Below are positions 1 to 9,465 of a stretch of DNA of 64,000 bases, in pieces; within the stretch, counting starts at the first letter, position 1, and each line of letters opens with the position of its first letter. The position numbers and the translations under genes are program-made. This stretch comes from Diaphorobacter sp. HDW4B (lineage in GTDB: Bacteria > Pseudomonadota > Gammaproteobacteria > Burkholderiales > Burkholderiaceae_C), in NCBI RefSeq assembly GCF_011305535.1, contig NZ_CP049905.1:2449501-2513500 (forward strand), given 5' to 3'. The notes below the pieces were generated by a model. The model was not told where the DNA came from and searched no databases. It worked only from the letters and a program-made list of their open reading frames with translations.

Positions 1-504
1 GCGATACACGGCTGTGGCCAGGCCCCGGCGCTGGTACTCCGGCGCGAATTTGGAATGCGGCGCGCGCAGAAAACGGTCGGCGCGCTTGTTGATTTCAATG
101 AGGCGGTTGAAGACCGTGTAGCCCGCGAGTCGCTGCTCCAGCGTGTCTTCGATGTAGACATAGCGCTCACCATCGGCCTCGCGCCAGTGCACGGTGAATC
201 GGGGATCTTCGAGGAGCGAAAGATGCTCGATGCCGTGCATGGAGTCACCGGGGGTGTGGAGCCTGCCATGCAGCGAGTCCAGCTCGCTCTCGATGGCTTC
301 GGGGCCGGTGTGCACATCGATGCGCAACTCGGTCACGAGAGGGGATGCCAGCGGCACCAGCCCCTTGAACGCTCGCAGCGTCCGCGCAGCCTGAGTCAGC
401 TGCGAAAGGGAAAGAGAAGAAAAAGAAACTTTGGAAACGTCAGAAGGGTTGCAGGCGGACGCAGGCAACCACGACGCCCAGAATGGCGGCAGTGAGAGGT
501 GCAT
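1..504 (-). CDS. GNAT-like acetyltransferase, C-terminus cut by window edge
   Basis: The reading frame is open from an ATG at 504 to the window edge, giving 168 codons with no stop. The last visible residues, RRGLATAVYR, resemble the acetyl-CoA pyrophosphate-binding loop (R/Q-x-x-G-x-G/A) of GNAT N-acetyltransferases, preceded by a strand and helix pattern typical of that fold. The first 60 residues are Ser/Ala-rich and not diagnostic, and no clear ribosome site precedes the ATG, so the start is uncertain. Substrate cannot be told. Confidence 0.6.
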   Translation of the reverse strand, partial: MHLSLPPFWASWLPASACNPSDVSKVSFSSLSLSQLTQAARTLRAFKGLVPLASPLVTELRIDVHTGPEAIESELDSLHGRLHTPGDSMHGIEHLSLLEDPRFTVHWREADGERYVYIEDTLEQRLAGYTVFNRLIEINKRADRFLRAPHSKFAPEYQRRGLATAVYR

Positions 505-644
505 GGGAATGAAGATCCGTTGTGAACGGCGGGCATCCTAGGCCAATCGATAGCGTTTGTCGCCCATTTCGCACGTATCCAGTGCGATAAGACCGCGCAT
601 CGTGCACGACTGCGCGAAAGGTGCATCCCCGCCTGCGCCGAGCA

Positions 645-671
645 CAAAAAAAGCGGCCCGAAAGCCGCTTT
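645..671 (-). terminator. Rho-independent terminator of the CsgG-like gene
   Basis: AAAGCGGC and GCCGCTTT form an 8-bp stem around a 6-nt loop. On the minus strand it is followed by a run of seven T, 30 nt beyond the stop of the lipoprotein gene. Confidence 0.8.
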
Positions 672-700
672 GAATCACCCTGGAAGTGAATCTTGGTGAA

Positions 701-1738
701 TCAACGCGACAGCGCGTCCAGCGTCGCCTTGTCCAGACGACCACTTTGGGGCAGTCCCTGGTCCTTCTGGTACGAACGGACCGCGTTCATGGTCTTGGGG
801 CCCATGGAGCCATCGGCCGTCAGGTTGTAGCCCAAACCCACAAGGCGCTCCTGCGCCTCGCGCGTGGACATGGTGGCACCGGCGCGGGTCTGCGACGGAG
901 GCGCAGCGCCATCCACGCTCAGGCGACCGCCGCCACCCAGACCTTGGCCTTGCACGGCCTGGGCCTTGTAGTTGCGCAGTGCCATGACCATCTGGTTGTA
1001 GGCATCCATGAACGCAGCTGTCAAAACCTTGCCCTGAGCGGTGTTCTGGTAGCCGCCCAGACTTCCCCCTGCCGCACTGCCGAAAATGCTGCCAAAGCCC
1101 GCAAAATCGGTTTTGGAGGCACTTCCTTCGGAAGCCGAGACCTGCACGCCGGAGCGGTTGTCCACCAGCGTCAACATGGCGCTGGCTTCACGGGTCTTCA
1201 TGCTGCCGCCGATGGCCGCCACAGCCGCACCGCGACCGCCGCCGATCAGGCCGCCCAGCGCACCGCCGATGCCGCCAGCATCGCTGTTCGAGAAGATGAT
1301 TTCAGGCGACATGGCGTAGTCGGACGCCACCATCTGGCCCTTGCCGAAGTTGCTGCCGCCGCGCATTTCGCCCGAGCCCATGATCTGGCGCTCGCGGTCC
1401 ATGGCGCGCATGCCTGCTGCGCTGCGCTCGACGACGATGAAACAGTTGGATTGCTGCACCAGCAGGCGCAGCAGATTGGCCGTGGGCGGCAGGCGGTATT
1501 CGTTGCGCAGGATCGTGTACCAACCTGCGTCCTGGTTCTCGACCAGAGAGACCGTGCCCAGAGGCGACTGGCAGCGCTCCAGCTGGCTGCTCGCATTGGC
1601 AGTGCTGGAGCCGCCTGCAGCGCCCGTCGCCACAGTCTTCGACTCGGAGCTGCCCATCTTCATGTTGGTGGTTTCGCAACCGGTCAGAACGACGGCAGCA
1701 CATGCGGCTGCGATCAAGGTCCACTGGGTTTTGCGCAT
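701..1738 (-). CDS. CsgG-family outer-membrane lipoprotein with C-terminal peptidoglycan-binding domain
   Basis: This 345-residue protein starts with a lipoprotein signal ending in LTGC (Cys about residue 21), so it is probably lipid-anchored. The middle resembles CsgG/HfaB-like proteins: conserved stretches such as FIVVERS and a Gly-rich segment (GGIGGALGGLIGGG). The last 60 residues (REAQERLVGLGYNLTADGSMGPKTMNAVRSYQ) match a type-1 peptidoglycan-binding domain. I chose the ATG at 1738 because the signal peptide begins there; an in-frame ATG at 1804 would add 22 residues. CsgG proteins form secretion pores, but no curli subunit genes are nearby, so a pore or an envelope-anchoring role are both possible. 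Confidence 0.75.
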   Translation of the reverse strand: MRKTQWTLIAAACAAVVLTGCETTNMKMGSSESKTVATGAAGGSSTANASSQLERCQSPLGTVSLVENQDAGWYTILRNEYRLPPTANLLRLLVQQSNCFIVVERSAAGMRAMDRERQIMGSGEMRGGSNFGKGQMVASDYAMSPEIIFSNSDAGGIGGALGGLIGGGRGAAVAAIGGSMKTREASAMLTLVDNRSGVQVSASEGSASKTDFAGFGSIFGSAAGGSLGGYQNTAQGKVLTAAFMDAYNQMVMALRNYKAQAVQGQGLGGGGRLSVDGAAPPSQTRAGATMSTREAQERLVGLGYNLTADGSMGPKTMNAVRSYQKDQGLPQSGRLDKATLDALSR

Positions 1739-1881
1739 CACGGACTCCCCTTCCAATACGCTTGATTGAAGTGCGATTGAGTGGGGGGTCTTGTTCCCGC
1801 TCAAAAAAGACAGGAAATAATAGCGCTGACCCTGTCGCGCCGGATGATGCTTACAACTTGTTTCTTTTGGCGTTTTTTACA

Positions 1882-2835
1882 TCAATTTGGCGACGAGTTG
1901 CCGCGCAAACGCTCGATCAGGCCGTTGAGCGACTCCAGCGAACCGAACTGGATCGCCACTTCACCCAACTCTTCCATGCGGCCATGGCGCTTGACGCGCT
2001 TTTTCACGCGCACCTCCACCTCGGCCGTGAGCAGATCGGAGAGCTCTTCCTCGACGCGTTTCATGTCGCGCGTCTTTTCCTTCTTGGGCTTTTGCGGCTG
2101 CAGGTTGAACTCCGCACCCAGCTTCTTGACCAGCGCCTCGGCCTCGCGCACGGAGAGCTTCTTGGCGGCGATCTGGTTGCCAGCAGTGATCTGCGTGGCG
2201 CGCTCCAGCGAGAGCAGCGCGCGGGCATGGCCCATGTCGATGTCGCCCGCCATGAGCATGGTCTGCACGGGATCGGCCAGATTCAGCAGACGCAACAGGT
2301 TCGATGCGGCACTGCGCGAGCGGCCAACGGCCTGCGCCGCCTGCTCGTGCGTGAGGCCGAATTCGCGAATCAGACGCTGCAGGCCCTGCGCCTCTTCCAA
2401 CGGGTTGAGGTCTTCGCGCTGGATGTTTTCGATCAGCGCCATGGCGGCTGCGGCCTCGTTGGGCACCTCGCGCACCAGCACCGGCACCTCGTTCAAGCCG
2501 GCCAGCTTGGACGCGCGAAAGCGCCGTTCGCCCGCGATGATTTCGTACTTGCCAGCGTTCGGGCCATCGACCAGTTTGCGCACCAGGATGGGCTGCATGA
2601 TGCCCTGCTGCTTGATGCTCTCGGCCAGCTCATACAGCGCGCCCTCGTCCATGCGCGTGCGCGGCTGGTACATGCCGGGCACCATCTCGGTCAGCGCGAG
2701 CTTGCCCACGCCCTGCTCCGGCACGGGGCCTGTGTCCTTGATCGAGACGGCGGCGACCGGCGTCTTGTCGGCCACCTTGGGGCCCAGCAATGCCTCGAGT
2801 CCGCGACCAAGGCCCTTGGGTTTCTTCGTGACCAT
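1882..2835 (-). CDS. parB: Chromosome-partitioning protein ParB
   Basis: ParB binds parS, spreads along DNA with CTP and loads the partition complex near the origin. The 317-residue protein begins MVTKKPKGLGRGLEALLG, the usual start of chromosomal ParB, and contains the CTP-binding GERRFRASKLAG segment and the EDLNPLEEAQGLQRL and HTH (THEQAAQAVGRSRSAASNLLRL) signatures. It starts only 5 nt after the hydrolase gene, so the two are co-transcribed with parA. A longer in-frame reading upstream of 2835 overlaps that hydrolase and is not used. Exact or near-exact parS sites lie 2-5 kb away. Confidence 0.96.
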   Translation of the reverse strand: MVTKKPKGLGRGLEALLGPKVADKTPVAAVSIKDTGPVPEQGVGKLALTEMVPGMYQPRTRMDEGALYELAESIKQQGIMQPILVRKLVDGPNAGKYEIIAGERRFRASKLAGLNEVPVLVREVPNEAAAAMALIENIQREDLNPLEEAQGLQRLIREFGLTHEQAAQAVGRSRSAASNLLRLLNLADPVQTMLMAGDIDMGHARALLSLERATQITAGNQIAAKKLSVREAEALVKKLGAEFNLQPQKPKKEKTRDMKRVEEELSDLLTAEVEVRVKKRVKRHGRMEELGEVAIQFGSLESLNGLIERLRGNSSPN

Positions 2836-2840
2836 GTGGT

Positions 2841-3398
2841 TCAGTCCTTCTTTGTCTTGTTCTGTGCGAGCGAATCCAGCAGCGCATGCCCTTCGGGCCA
2901 GTCGCCAAGGCCGGATTCGGCATTGATATGTCCGCGCGCCCCCGCATCCACCAGGCGCGAGCCCCAGGCGTCGGCAAGGGCGCGAGCACGCTCGAAAGTG
3001 CAATACGGGTCGTTCTGGCTGCCCACCAAAATGCTGGGAAACGGCAATGCGCGCGTGACGATCGGACGCCAGCCATGCAGCGGTCCAGCGGCCAATTCGG
3101 GGCGCTCCACGTCTCCGGGAGCAACCAGCAAAGCCGCCTGCACCTTGGCCGTGTTTTGCGAATGGGCGGCCCACCAGGCCGTCAGAATGCAGCCCAGGCT
3201 GTGCGCGACCAAGATCACCGGGCCATTGGAATCCACCACGGTTTCTTCCAGCCGCACGCTCCAGTCGCCACGCAGCGGATGCATCCAGTCGTGCTGCTCC
3301 ACGCGCTGGTAGCCGTACAGGCGCTCCCAGCAGCTTTGCCAGTGTTCCTCACCCGATCCCTGCCAGCCCGGCAGGATCAGCACATTGCTTGCGTTCAT
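2841..3398 (-). CDS. RBBP9/YdeN-type serine hydrolase inserted between parA and parB
   Basis: A 185-residue alpha/beta hydrolase: MNASNVLILPGWQGSGEEHWQ at the N-terminus, nucleophile elbow VAHSLGC, an Asp in GSQNDPYC and a C-terminal His in GHINAESGLGDWPEGHALL, which is the pattern of the RBBP9/YdeN family. It lies 17 nt after parA and 5 nt before parB on the same strand, so it is a passenger of the par operon. Substrate is unknown; no role in partition is implied by the family. Confidence 0.85.
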   Translation of the reverse strand: MNASNVLILPGWQGSGEEHWQSCWERLYGYQRVEQHDWMHPLRGDWSVRLEETVVDSNGPVILVAHSLGCILTAWWAAHSQNTAKVQAALLVAPGDVERPELAAGPLHGWRPIVTRALPFPSILVGSQNDPYCTFERARALADAWGSRLVDAGARGHINAESGLGDWPEGHALLDSLAQNKTKKD

Positions 3399-3415
3399 TG
3401 CTTTGTTCGCCCGGA

Positions 3416-4186
3416 TCACATCTTCTTGATGCGCTTGACCATTTCCTTCGCGAATTCGACGAAGGCCACACTGCCCTTGGCGCTCGCATCGAACACCACG
3501 CCCGGCAGGCCATAGCTGGGTGCCTCGGCCAGACGCACATTGCGCGGAATGACGGTGTCGAACACCTTGTCGCCGAAGTGGTCCTTGAGCTGTTCGCTGA
3601 CCTGGCTTTGCAGCGTGATGCGCGGGTCGTACATCACGCGCAGCAGACCGATGACCTGCAGGTCCGGGTTCAGATTGGCGTGCACCTGCTTGATGGTGTT
3701 CACCAGATCGGTCAGCCCTTCGAGTGCGAAGTACTCGCACTGCATCGGCACGACCACGCCATGGGCGCTGCACAGGCCGTTCAGCGTGAGCATCGACAGG
3801 CTTGGTGGGCAATCGATCAGCACAAAGTCGAAGTCCTTGTCGACCGCCGCCAGCGCTGCCTTGAGGCGCTTTTCGCGCTGCTCCAGCGTGACCAGTTCGA
3901 CCTCGGCACCTGCCAGTTCGCGGTTCGCGCCCAGCACCTGGTAGCCGCACTGCTCGGCCTTCACAGCGGCTTCCTTGATGGAAGCGGATTCGAGCAGCAC
4001 GTCGTACACGCTGAGCTCCAGTGCGCGCTTGTCCACGCCAGAGCCCATGGTGGCATTGCCCTGGGGATCGAGATCCACCAGCAATACGCGCTGACCGATC
4101 TTGGCCAAACCCGCAGCAAGGTTCACGGTGGTGGTGGTTTTGCCGACTCCACCCTTCTGATTGGCAATGCAGAAAATCTTGGCCAT
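3416..4186 (-). CDS. parA: Chromosome-partitioning ATPase ParA/Soj
   Basis: The 256-residue protein has the deviant Walker A motif KGGVGKTTTTVNLA at residues 11-24, Walker A' in VDLDPQGNAT and the Walker B DCPPSLSMLTLNGL, all typical of Soj-type ParA. It binds DNA in its ATP form and is released by ParB, driving origin segregation. It lacks the N-terminal HTH extension of plasmid ParA proteins, so it is a chromosomal type. Same strand as rsmG, lysE, the hydrolase and parB. Confidence 0.96.
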   Translation of the reverse strand: MAKIFCIANQKGGVGKTTTTVNLAAGLAKIGQRVLLVDLDPQGNATMGSGVDKRALELSVYDVLLESASIKEAAVKAEQCGYQVLGANRELAGAEVELVTLEQREKRLKAALAAVDKDFDFVLIDCPPSLSMLTLNGLCSAHGVVVPMQCEYFALEGLTDLVNTIKQVHANLNPDLQVIGLLRVMYDPRITLQSQVSEQLKDHFGDKVFDTVIPRNVRLAEAPSYGLPGVVFDASAKGSVAFVEFAKEMVKRIKKM

Positions 4187-4210
4187 GCGATCTTTTCGAG
4201 GTGCTTGGTG

Positions 4211-4825
4211 TTATTTGGAAATGGCCAGCTTGACGCCAAAGCCAATGAGAAAGATACCTGCCGTCTTTTCCAGCAAGCTGACAATTTTGGGATTGGCACG
4301 CATGCGTTCAGCCAGAAAGTGCGTGAGCAGAATCATGATGGTCGCATAAAGCAAGGTCAGAATGGCGACTGTTACAGCCATCGCCGCAAATGTCGTCAGT
4401 CCGCGATGCGTCTGTGGATTCACAAACAACGGGAAAAAAGCCATGTAGAAAACAATGGCCTTGGGATTGAACAAGGTGATGATCGCACCCTGTTTGAAAT
4501 AGTGATGCGGCTTGATGTTCACCACCGGCGCGTCACCGGGTTTGGCGCGCAGCATGCGCCAGCCGATCCAGGCCAGATAGGCGGCACCCAACCACTGAAT
4601 CATGTGAAAAGCTGCTGGATAAGCTGCCATCACGCCAGCAACGCCACCCACAGCCGCCCACATCAGCACCTGATCGGCACAGATGACGCCGAAGGTGGAA
4701 GCGAATCCACCACGGAACCCTCCCTTGCTGGTGGACGTGATCAGCGCCAGATTCCCGGGACCGGGAATGCAAAGGAACACAATGATCGCGGCGACGAATG
4801 CACCGTAGTCGGCAATACCAAACAT
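4211..4825 (-). CDS. LysE/RhtB-family exporter
   Basis: A 204-residue membrane protein starting MFGIADYGAFVAAIIVFLCIPGPGNLALI, the signature PGP motif of LysE/RhtB amino-acid exporters, with about six hydrophobic segments. The ATG at 4825 is preceded by AGGAG with good spacing. It lies between rsmG and parA on the same strand. Substrate (amino acid, homoserine lactone or other) cannot be told. Confidence 0.88.
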   Translation of the reverse strand: MFGIADYGAFVAAIIVFLCIPGPGNLALITSTSKGGFRGGFASTFGVICADQVLMWAAVGGVAGVMAAYPAAFHMIQWLGAAYLAWIGWRMLRAKPGDAPVVNIKPHHYFKQGAIITLFNPKAIVFYMAFFPLFVNPQTHRGLTTFAAMAVTVAILTLLYATIMILLTHFLAERMRANPKIVSLLEKTAGIFLIGFGVKLAISK

Positions 4826-4862
4826 GGGAAGCTCCTGCGAGCGGGCGAATTGAACCCCGAGT

Positions 4863-5519
4863 TTACGCGACAGGTCGCATCCAGACGATGCAACGATCTG
4901 CATCAAGCGCGGGGACCTGTAGCTGTTCCACGTGAAACACCTCCACATCCGGGCGCAGCGCTGCGATTTCTTCATCAGGATGTTTGCCCTTCATGGCAAA
5001 CCAGATGGCGTGATCGGCCAACGTGGCACGCGACCAGGTCGTGAAGTCGATCAGCGACGCGAATGCGCGGCAGCTCACCACATCAAATTTGGTCGTCAAC
5101 GTTTCGACCCGCGCGTGGATGCCATGCAGATTGGGGAGCTTCAAAGTCGCTGCTGCCTGATTGATGAAGGCGGCCTTCTTTGCCACCGTATCCACACAAC
5201 TCACATCGAGCTGCGGGCAGCAGATGGCGAACACCACGCCAGGCAACCCACCGCCCGAGCCCACATCGAGCAGTTTTTCACGCTGACCTTCGGGCATGGA
5301 CTCCAGATAGCGCTGCAGCGGAGGAACCGCCGCCAGACTGTCCAGCAGATGGTGTGTGAGCATTTCCTGCGGGGCACGCACCGAGGTCAGGTTGTAGACC
5401 TTGTTCCACTTCTGCAAGACGGACAGAAACTCCATCAACTGCGCGAACTGCTGTTCGCTCAGCGCCAAACCCAGCTTCTGCGCACCGTCGCGCAGCTCAC
5501 TCAACAACGCATCGCTCAT
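4863..5519 (-). CDS. rsmG: 16S rRNA (guanine527-N7)-methyltransferase RsmG (GidB)
   Basis: RsmG methylates G527 of 16S rRNA with S-adenosylmethionine. The 218-residue protein has [11 protein letters not shown], the SAM-binding [17 protein letters not shown] and VSCRAFASL, all hallmarks of GidB. The start codon overlaps the mnmG stop (ATGA), showing translational coupling. A parS-like site lies inside the 3' part of the gene. Confidence 0.96.
   Translation of the reverse strand: MSDALLSELRDGAQKLGLALSEQQFAQLMEFLSVLQKWNKVYNLTSVRAPQEMLTHHLLDSLAAVPPLQRYLESMPEGQREKLLDVGSGGGLPGVVFAICCPQLDVSCVDTVAKKAAFINQAAATLKLPNLHGIHARVETLTTKFDVVSCRAFASLIDFTTWSRATLADHAIWFAMKGKHPDEEIAALRPDVEVFHVEQLQVPALDADRCIVWMRPVA
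4924..4939. promoter_or_regulatory. parS-like site inside rsmG
   Basis: TGTTCCACGTGAAACA differs from the canonical palindrome TGTTTCACGTGAAACA only at position 5, a position that is variable in known parS sites. It lies in the coding sequence of rsmG. Confidence 0.85.
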
Positions 5520-7489
5520 GCTGCAGCTTCCACCGTTTGCCCTGACATATTGCCGAACTCCTTGAAGCCGCCCTTCTTCAGGTGAACCATCAGCAGCGAG
5601 ATCGCGGCAGGAGTCACACCCGAAATGCGCGATGCCTGACCCAAGGTTTCAGGACGATGTTTCTGCAGCTTCTGGCGCACCTCGATGGAAAGCGCCGCTA
5701 CTTGCATGTAGTCCAACTCATCCGGCAAACGCAGTTTTTCGAAGTGAGCAGCTCGCTCGACCTCATCCTTCTGGCGGTCGATGTAGCCCGAATACTTGGC
5801 CGCGATTTCCACCTGCTCGATGACCGGGTCGCTGAGCTCGCCCAAGGTTTCACGTGAAACATCGGAGTTCACATACTTGCCGCCATCCATGTTCGTGAGT
5901 TCTGTATAGCCCACGTTCGGGCGGCGCAGCAGATCGAACAGGTTGTATTCGTGATCGATGGCCTTGCCCAGAACGCGCTCGGATTCGGTTGCTGGCAAGT
6001 TGCGTGGATTCACCCAGATCGCTTTCAAGCGTTCTGTTTCACGTGAAACAGCATCGCGCTTGCGGCTGAATGCATCCCAACGAGCATCGTCGATCAGCCC
6101 CATATTGCGAGCCGCCTCAGTCAGCCGCATATCGGCGTTGTCTTCACGCAATTGCAGACGGAACTCCGCGCGGCTGGTGAACATACGGTAAGGCTCGGTC
6201 ACGCCCTTGGTGATCAGGTCATCGACCAGCACACCCAGATAGGCTTCATCGCGACGCGGCACCCAGGCTTCTTGCTCGCGACATTGCAGTGCCGCGTTGA
6301 TGCCCGCGAACATGCCTTGGGCTGCCGCCTCTTCGTAGCCGGTCGTGCCGTTGATCTGCCCTGCGAAGAACAGACCATTGATCTGGCGCGTTTCGAAGCT
6401 GCTCTTGAGCGAGCGAGGATCGAAGTAGTCGTACTCGATGGCGTAGCCGGGACGCAGAATATGTGCGTTCTCCAGTCCCACCATGCTGCGCACCAGATCG
6501 TACTGAACGTCGAAAGGCAGGCTGGTCGAGATGCCGTTCGGGTAGTACTCGTTCGTCGTCAGACCTTCGGGCTCCAGGAAAATCTGGTGACTTTCCTTGT
6601 CCGCAAAGCGGTTGATCTTGTCTTCCACGCTCGGGCAGTAACGTGGGCCAACGCCCTCGATCTTGCCGGTGAACATGGGGCTGCGATCAAAACCGGAGCG
6701 AATGATGTCGTGCGTGCGCGCATTGGTGTGCGTGATCCAGCAAGGCATCTGCCGTGGATGCATGGCAACGTTCCCCATGAAGCTGAACACTGGCACCGAG
6801 CCTTCGTTCACGCCACCCGGCATGCCGTCGCCAGGCTGCTCTTCGCACTTGGAAAAATCGATGCTGCGGCCGTCGATGCGCGGAGGCGTACCGGTCTTGA
6901 GGCGACCCTGCGGCAACTTCAGTTCCTTGAGGCGTGCAGACAGGGACACCGCCGGAGGATCTCCCGCGCGACCTGCCGAGTAGTTGTTCAACCCCACGTG
7001 GATCTTGCCGTCGAGGAACGTGCCCGCCGTCAACACCACGGTGCGAGCGCGGAACTGGATGCCCACCTGCGTCACCGCACCGACGACACGATCGCCCTCC
7101 ACCATCAGGTCGTCCACCGCTTGCTGGAACAGCCACAGATTCGGCTGGTTCTCCAGCATCTCGCGGATGGCGGCCTTGTACAGAATGCGATCGGCCTGCG
7201 CACGGGTGGCGCGAACGGCTGGGCCCTTGGAGCTGTTGAGGATACGGAACTGAATGCCGCCCTTGTCGGTGGCCAACGCCATGGCACCGCCCATCGCATC
7301 GACTTCCTTGACGAGATGGCCCTTGCCGATCCCGCCAATGCTCGGGTTGCAGCTCATCTGGCCAAGCGTCTCGATGTTGTGCGAGAGCAGCAAAGTTTTG
7401 CAACCCATGCGCGCTGCGGCGAGGGCTGCTTCGGTTCCGGCATGACCGCCGCCGACTACGATGACATCAAAATTCTGGGGATACAACAT
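5516..7489 (-). CDS. mnmG: tRNA uridine 5-carboxymethylaminomethyl modification enzyme MnmG (GidA)
   Basis: MnmG, with MnmE, makes the cmnm5 modification at the wobble uridine of some tRNAs using FAD. The protein has 657 residues, close to the usual 630-650. The N-terminus [22 protein letters not shown] carries the FAD dinucleotide fold (residues 13-18), followed by the family segments [13 protein letters not shown] and [11 protein letters not shown]. The C-terminal helical domain is complete. The ATG at 7489 fits known starts; the reading frame stays open upstream but has no family similarity there. Two parS sites lie inside the gene. Confidence 0.97.
   Translation of the reverse strand: MLYPQNFDVIVVGGGHAGTEAALAAARMGCKTLLLSHNIETLGQMSCNPSIGGIGKGHLVKEVDAMGGAMALATDKGGIQFRILNSSKGPAVRATRAQADRILYKAAIREMLENQPNLWLFQQAVDDLMVEGDRVVGAVTQVGIQFRARTVVLTAGTFLDGKIHVGLNNYSAGRAGDPPAVSLSARLKELKLPQGRLKTGTPPRIDGRSIDFSKCEEQPGDGMPGGVNEGSVPVFSFMGNVAMHPRQMPCWITHTNARTHDIIRSGFDRSPMFTGKIEGVGPRYCPSVEDKINRFADKESHQIFLEPEGLTTNEYYPNGISTSLPFDVQYDLVRSMVGLENAHILRPGYAIEYDYFDPRSLKSSFETRQINGLFFAGQINGTTGYEEAAAQGMFAGINAALQCREQEAWVPRRDEAYLGVLVDDLITKGVTEPYRMFTSRAEFRLQLREDNADMRLTEAARNMGLIDDARWDAFSRKRDAVSRETERLKAIWVNPRNLPATESERVLGKAIDHEYNLFDLLRRPNVGYTELTNMDGGKYVNSDVSRETLGELSDPVIEQVEIAAKYSGYIDRQKDEVERAAHFEKLRLPDELDYMQVAALSIEVRQKLQKHRPETLGQASRISGVTPAAISLLMVHLKKGGFKEFGNMSGQTVEAAA
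5846..5861. promoter_or_regulatory. parS-like site inside mnmG
   Basis: GGTTTCACGTGAAACA matches the canonical parS at 15 of 16 positions (first base G instead of T). Confidence 0.85.
6035..6050. promoter_or_regulatory. parS site inside mnmG, perfect match
   Basis: TGTTTCACGTGAAACA is an exact copy of the canonical bacterial parS palindrome. Confidence 0.95.
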
Positions 7490-7723
7490 GGAGTGTGACT
7501 CCGGGGACGCGCTGGCCCGCAAACTACAACTCAATCCCGGCCGCGCGCAACCGGGAGGCAGACTGATCGCCCCAAGCCTCACCATGAGGCTCGCGCGATC
7601 TTCAAAATGGGTCTGAGAAGCCCAACCCCGACGAGGCTGGGAGAACCCGTGATTTTCCCATGCTCTGCCGTTTCTGTCCCGATAGCCTCACGGACCACCA
7701 CGGCAGTGCCATGGATGGCTTGC

Positions 7724-7739
7724 TGTTTCACGTGAAACA
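7724..7739. promoter_or_regulatory. parS site upstream of mnmG, perfect match
   Basis: TGTTTCACGTGAAACA, an exact parS palindrome, in the 400-bp gap between mnmG and the glutathione transferase gene. Nothing else in that gap is recognisable apart from presumed promoters for the two divergent genes. Confidence 0.95.
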
Positions 7740-7890
7740 GTCGCGTTGAGTGCCTATTTGAGTTGCACAAAATTTAAGCAATTGGGCATTCCATCCGCGA
7801 GAATGCCTGCCCCTGCAAACCTGTTCAAGTCGGTATAGCATGTTCGTTCGACGTTTCATTCACTCCCTGACTGACGAAGAAAGTTCAACC

Positions 7891-8496
7891 ATGAAGCTCT
7901 ACTACTCCCCCGGCGCCTGCTCCCTGTCCCCCCACATCGTGCTGCAGGAAGCCGGACTGAAATATGAGCCCGTGCTGGCCAGCACCAAGTCCCACAAGCT
8001 CAAGGACGGCACCGACTTCTACACGATCAACCCGCTGGGCTATGTTCCGCTGCTGGAGCTGGACGACGGCAAGCGTCTGCACGAAGGACCGGCCATCGTT
8101 CAATATCTGGCCGACCTCGCTCCGGAAAAGAAGCTCGCCCCCGCCAACGGCACCTGGGAGCGCTACAAGCTGCAAGAGTGGCTGACCTTCATCGGCACAG
8201 AAATCCACAAGAACTTCGGCCCGTTGTTTGGTTCGGCTTCCGACGACGTGAAGAACGGTGCTCGCGACAAGATCATCGGTCGCCTGCAGTACGTGGAAAG
8301 CGAACTCGCTGGCAAGCAGTACCTGTTGGGCGACCAATTCACCGTAGCCGATGCCTACCTGTTCACCGTGACCAACTGGGCCGCGTTGACGGGTGTGGAC
8401 ATCTCCGGCTTCGCCAACCTTGGCCAATTCCGCGCACGCGTGGGCGCACGCCCTGCGGTGATCGAGGCGATGAAGGCTGAGGGCTTGATCAAGTAA
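7891..8496 (+). CDS. gstA: Glutathione S-transferase (GstA-like, beta class)
   Basis: A 201-residue protein starting MKLYYSPGACSLSPHIVLQEAG, the typical opening of bacterial beta-class GSTs with the catalytic Cys in GACS at residue 10. The thioredoxin-like N-domain includes GYVPLLELDDG (cis-Pro) and the helical C-domain has the QFTVADAYLFTV motif. It conjugates glutathione to electrophiles in the cytoplasm. The ATG at 7891 follows a GAAGAAAG ribosome site; an in-frame ATG at 7840 would add 17 unrelated residues. Confidence 0.93.
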   Translation: MKLYYSPGACSLSPHIVLQEAGLKYEPVLASTKSHKLKDGTDFYTINPLGYVPLLELDDGKRLHEGPAIVQYLADLAPEKKLAPANGTWERYKLQEWLTFIGTEIHKNFGPLFGSASDDVKNGARDKIIGRLQYVESELAGKQYLLGDQFTVADAYLFTVTNWAALTGVDISGFANLGQFRARVGARPAVIEAMKAEGLIK

Positions 8497-8520
8497 ATCG
8501 CCCTCTTACGCCAAGCCAAG

Positions 8521-8559
8521 AACCGGCGCTTCCTGCTCAGGCAGGAGCGCCGGTTTTTC
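8521..8559 (+). terminator. Rho-independent terminator after the GST gene
   Basis: AACCGGCGCTTCCTGC pairs with GCAGGAGCGCCGGTT (one bulge) around a TCAG loop, followed by TTT. Confidence 0.85.
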
Positions 8560-8603
8560 TTTTGGCAGGTTCTTTTGGATGGGCCAACCCCGGACTCATC
8601 CAT

Positions 8604-8618
8604 GTTCATTTAATGAAC
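8604..8618. promoter_or_regulatory. Perfect palindrome upstream of the catabolic gene cluster
   Basis: GTTCATTTAATGAAC has 7-bp arms around a single base. It lies 92 bp before the SDR gene and is a candidate operator for that cluster. Which regulator binds is unknown; no regulator gene is adjacent. Confidence 0.5.
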
Positions 8619-8709
8619 AGCCCAAAGACGCTCGCCCGCACATCCCAAACAATCAATTTCATTTCCCAATCAAGGACCTCTGTCCAACGGACAGGCTCTT
8701 TCGCTGAAC

Positions 8710-9465
8710 ATGAACTCAACACTGACATCCCGCCTGTCCGGCAAGATCGCCTTCGTCACCGGCGGCAGCAATGGCATTGGCGCGGCCACCGTGCGCGCTC
8801 TGGCGCGTGAAGGCGCCACCGTGGTCATCGGCTACCACTCGGGCAAGGACCGCGCCGAGGCGCTGCGGGCGTCGCTCGAAGGCGAACATCACACGCTGCA
8901 GATCACGCTGGACGACGCGGCCACGCACGCGGCGGCGGCCCAGTGGCTGCAGGAGCGATTTGGGCGTCTGGACATTCTGGTGAACTCCGCTGGCTACACG
9001 CAGCGCATCGCGCACAGCGATCTGGACACGCTCACGCCCGCGCTGTTCAACGAGATCCTGCTGTCCAACGTGGGCGGCACCTATGCCGTCGTGCACGCGC
9101 TGATGCCGCTGCTCAAGGTCAGCGGCAGCAACGCCGTGGTGGTGAGCGTTTCGTCCGTGTCGGCCTTCACCGGCAACGGCAGCAACATGGCGTATTGCGC
9201 GGCCAAGGCGGCGCTCGACACGCTGACCATGTCGCTCGCGCGTGCGTTTGGCCCGGTGCGTTTTCTGTGCGTTTCGCCCGCCTCGGTGGACACCGATTTC
9301 GTCGCCGGTCGCAGCCGTGACGAGATCGAAAAGAAGGCCGCCAAGACGCCTCTGGGCCGCGTGGTCACGCCCGAAGACGTGGCCGACTCGGTCGTCGCCT
9401 GCGCGGCACTGCTGCGCACCTCCACGGGCACGCGCATCGTGATCGACGGAGGACATGTCCTGTGA
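8710..9465 (+). CDS. Short-chain dehydrogenase/reductase
   Basis: A 251-residue classical SDR: cofactor loop TGGSNGIGAA near residue 17, NSAG at about 97 and a C-terminal GTRIVIDGGHVL. The catalytic Tyr-x-x-x-Lys is in AYCAAKAAL. It oxidises or reduces a hydroxyl/keto group with NAD(P). First gene of a rightward cluster; its stop overlaps the GTG start of the next gene, so the two products are made together and likely act on the same pathway. Confidence 0.9.
   Translation: MNSTLTSRLSGKIAFVTGGSNGIGAATVRALAREGATVVIGYHSGKDRAEALRASLEGEHHTLQITLDDAATHAAAAQWLQERFGRLDILVNSAGYTQRIAHSDLDTLTPALFNEILLSNVGGTYAVVHALMPLLKVSGSNAVVVSVSSVSAFTGNGSNMAYCAAKAALDTLTMSLARAFGPVRFLCVSPASVDTDFVAGRSRDEIEKKAAKTPLGRVVTPEDVADSVVACAALLRTSTGTRIVIDGGHVL

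Noticed and set aside
3389-5044. A 551-codon plus-strand frame opposite parA, lysE and rsmG
   Set aside because: It runs through three certain genes on the other strand and has no motif of its own.
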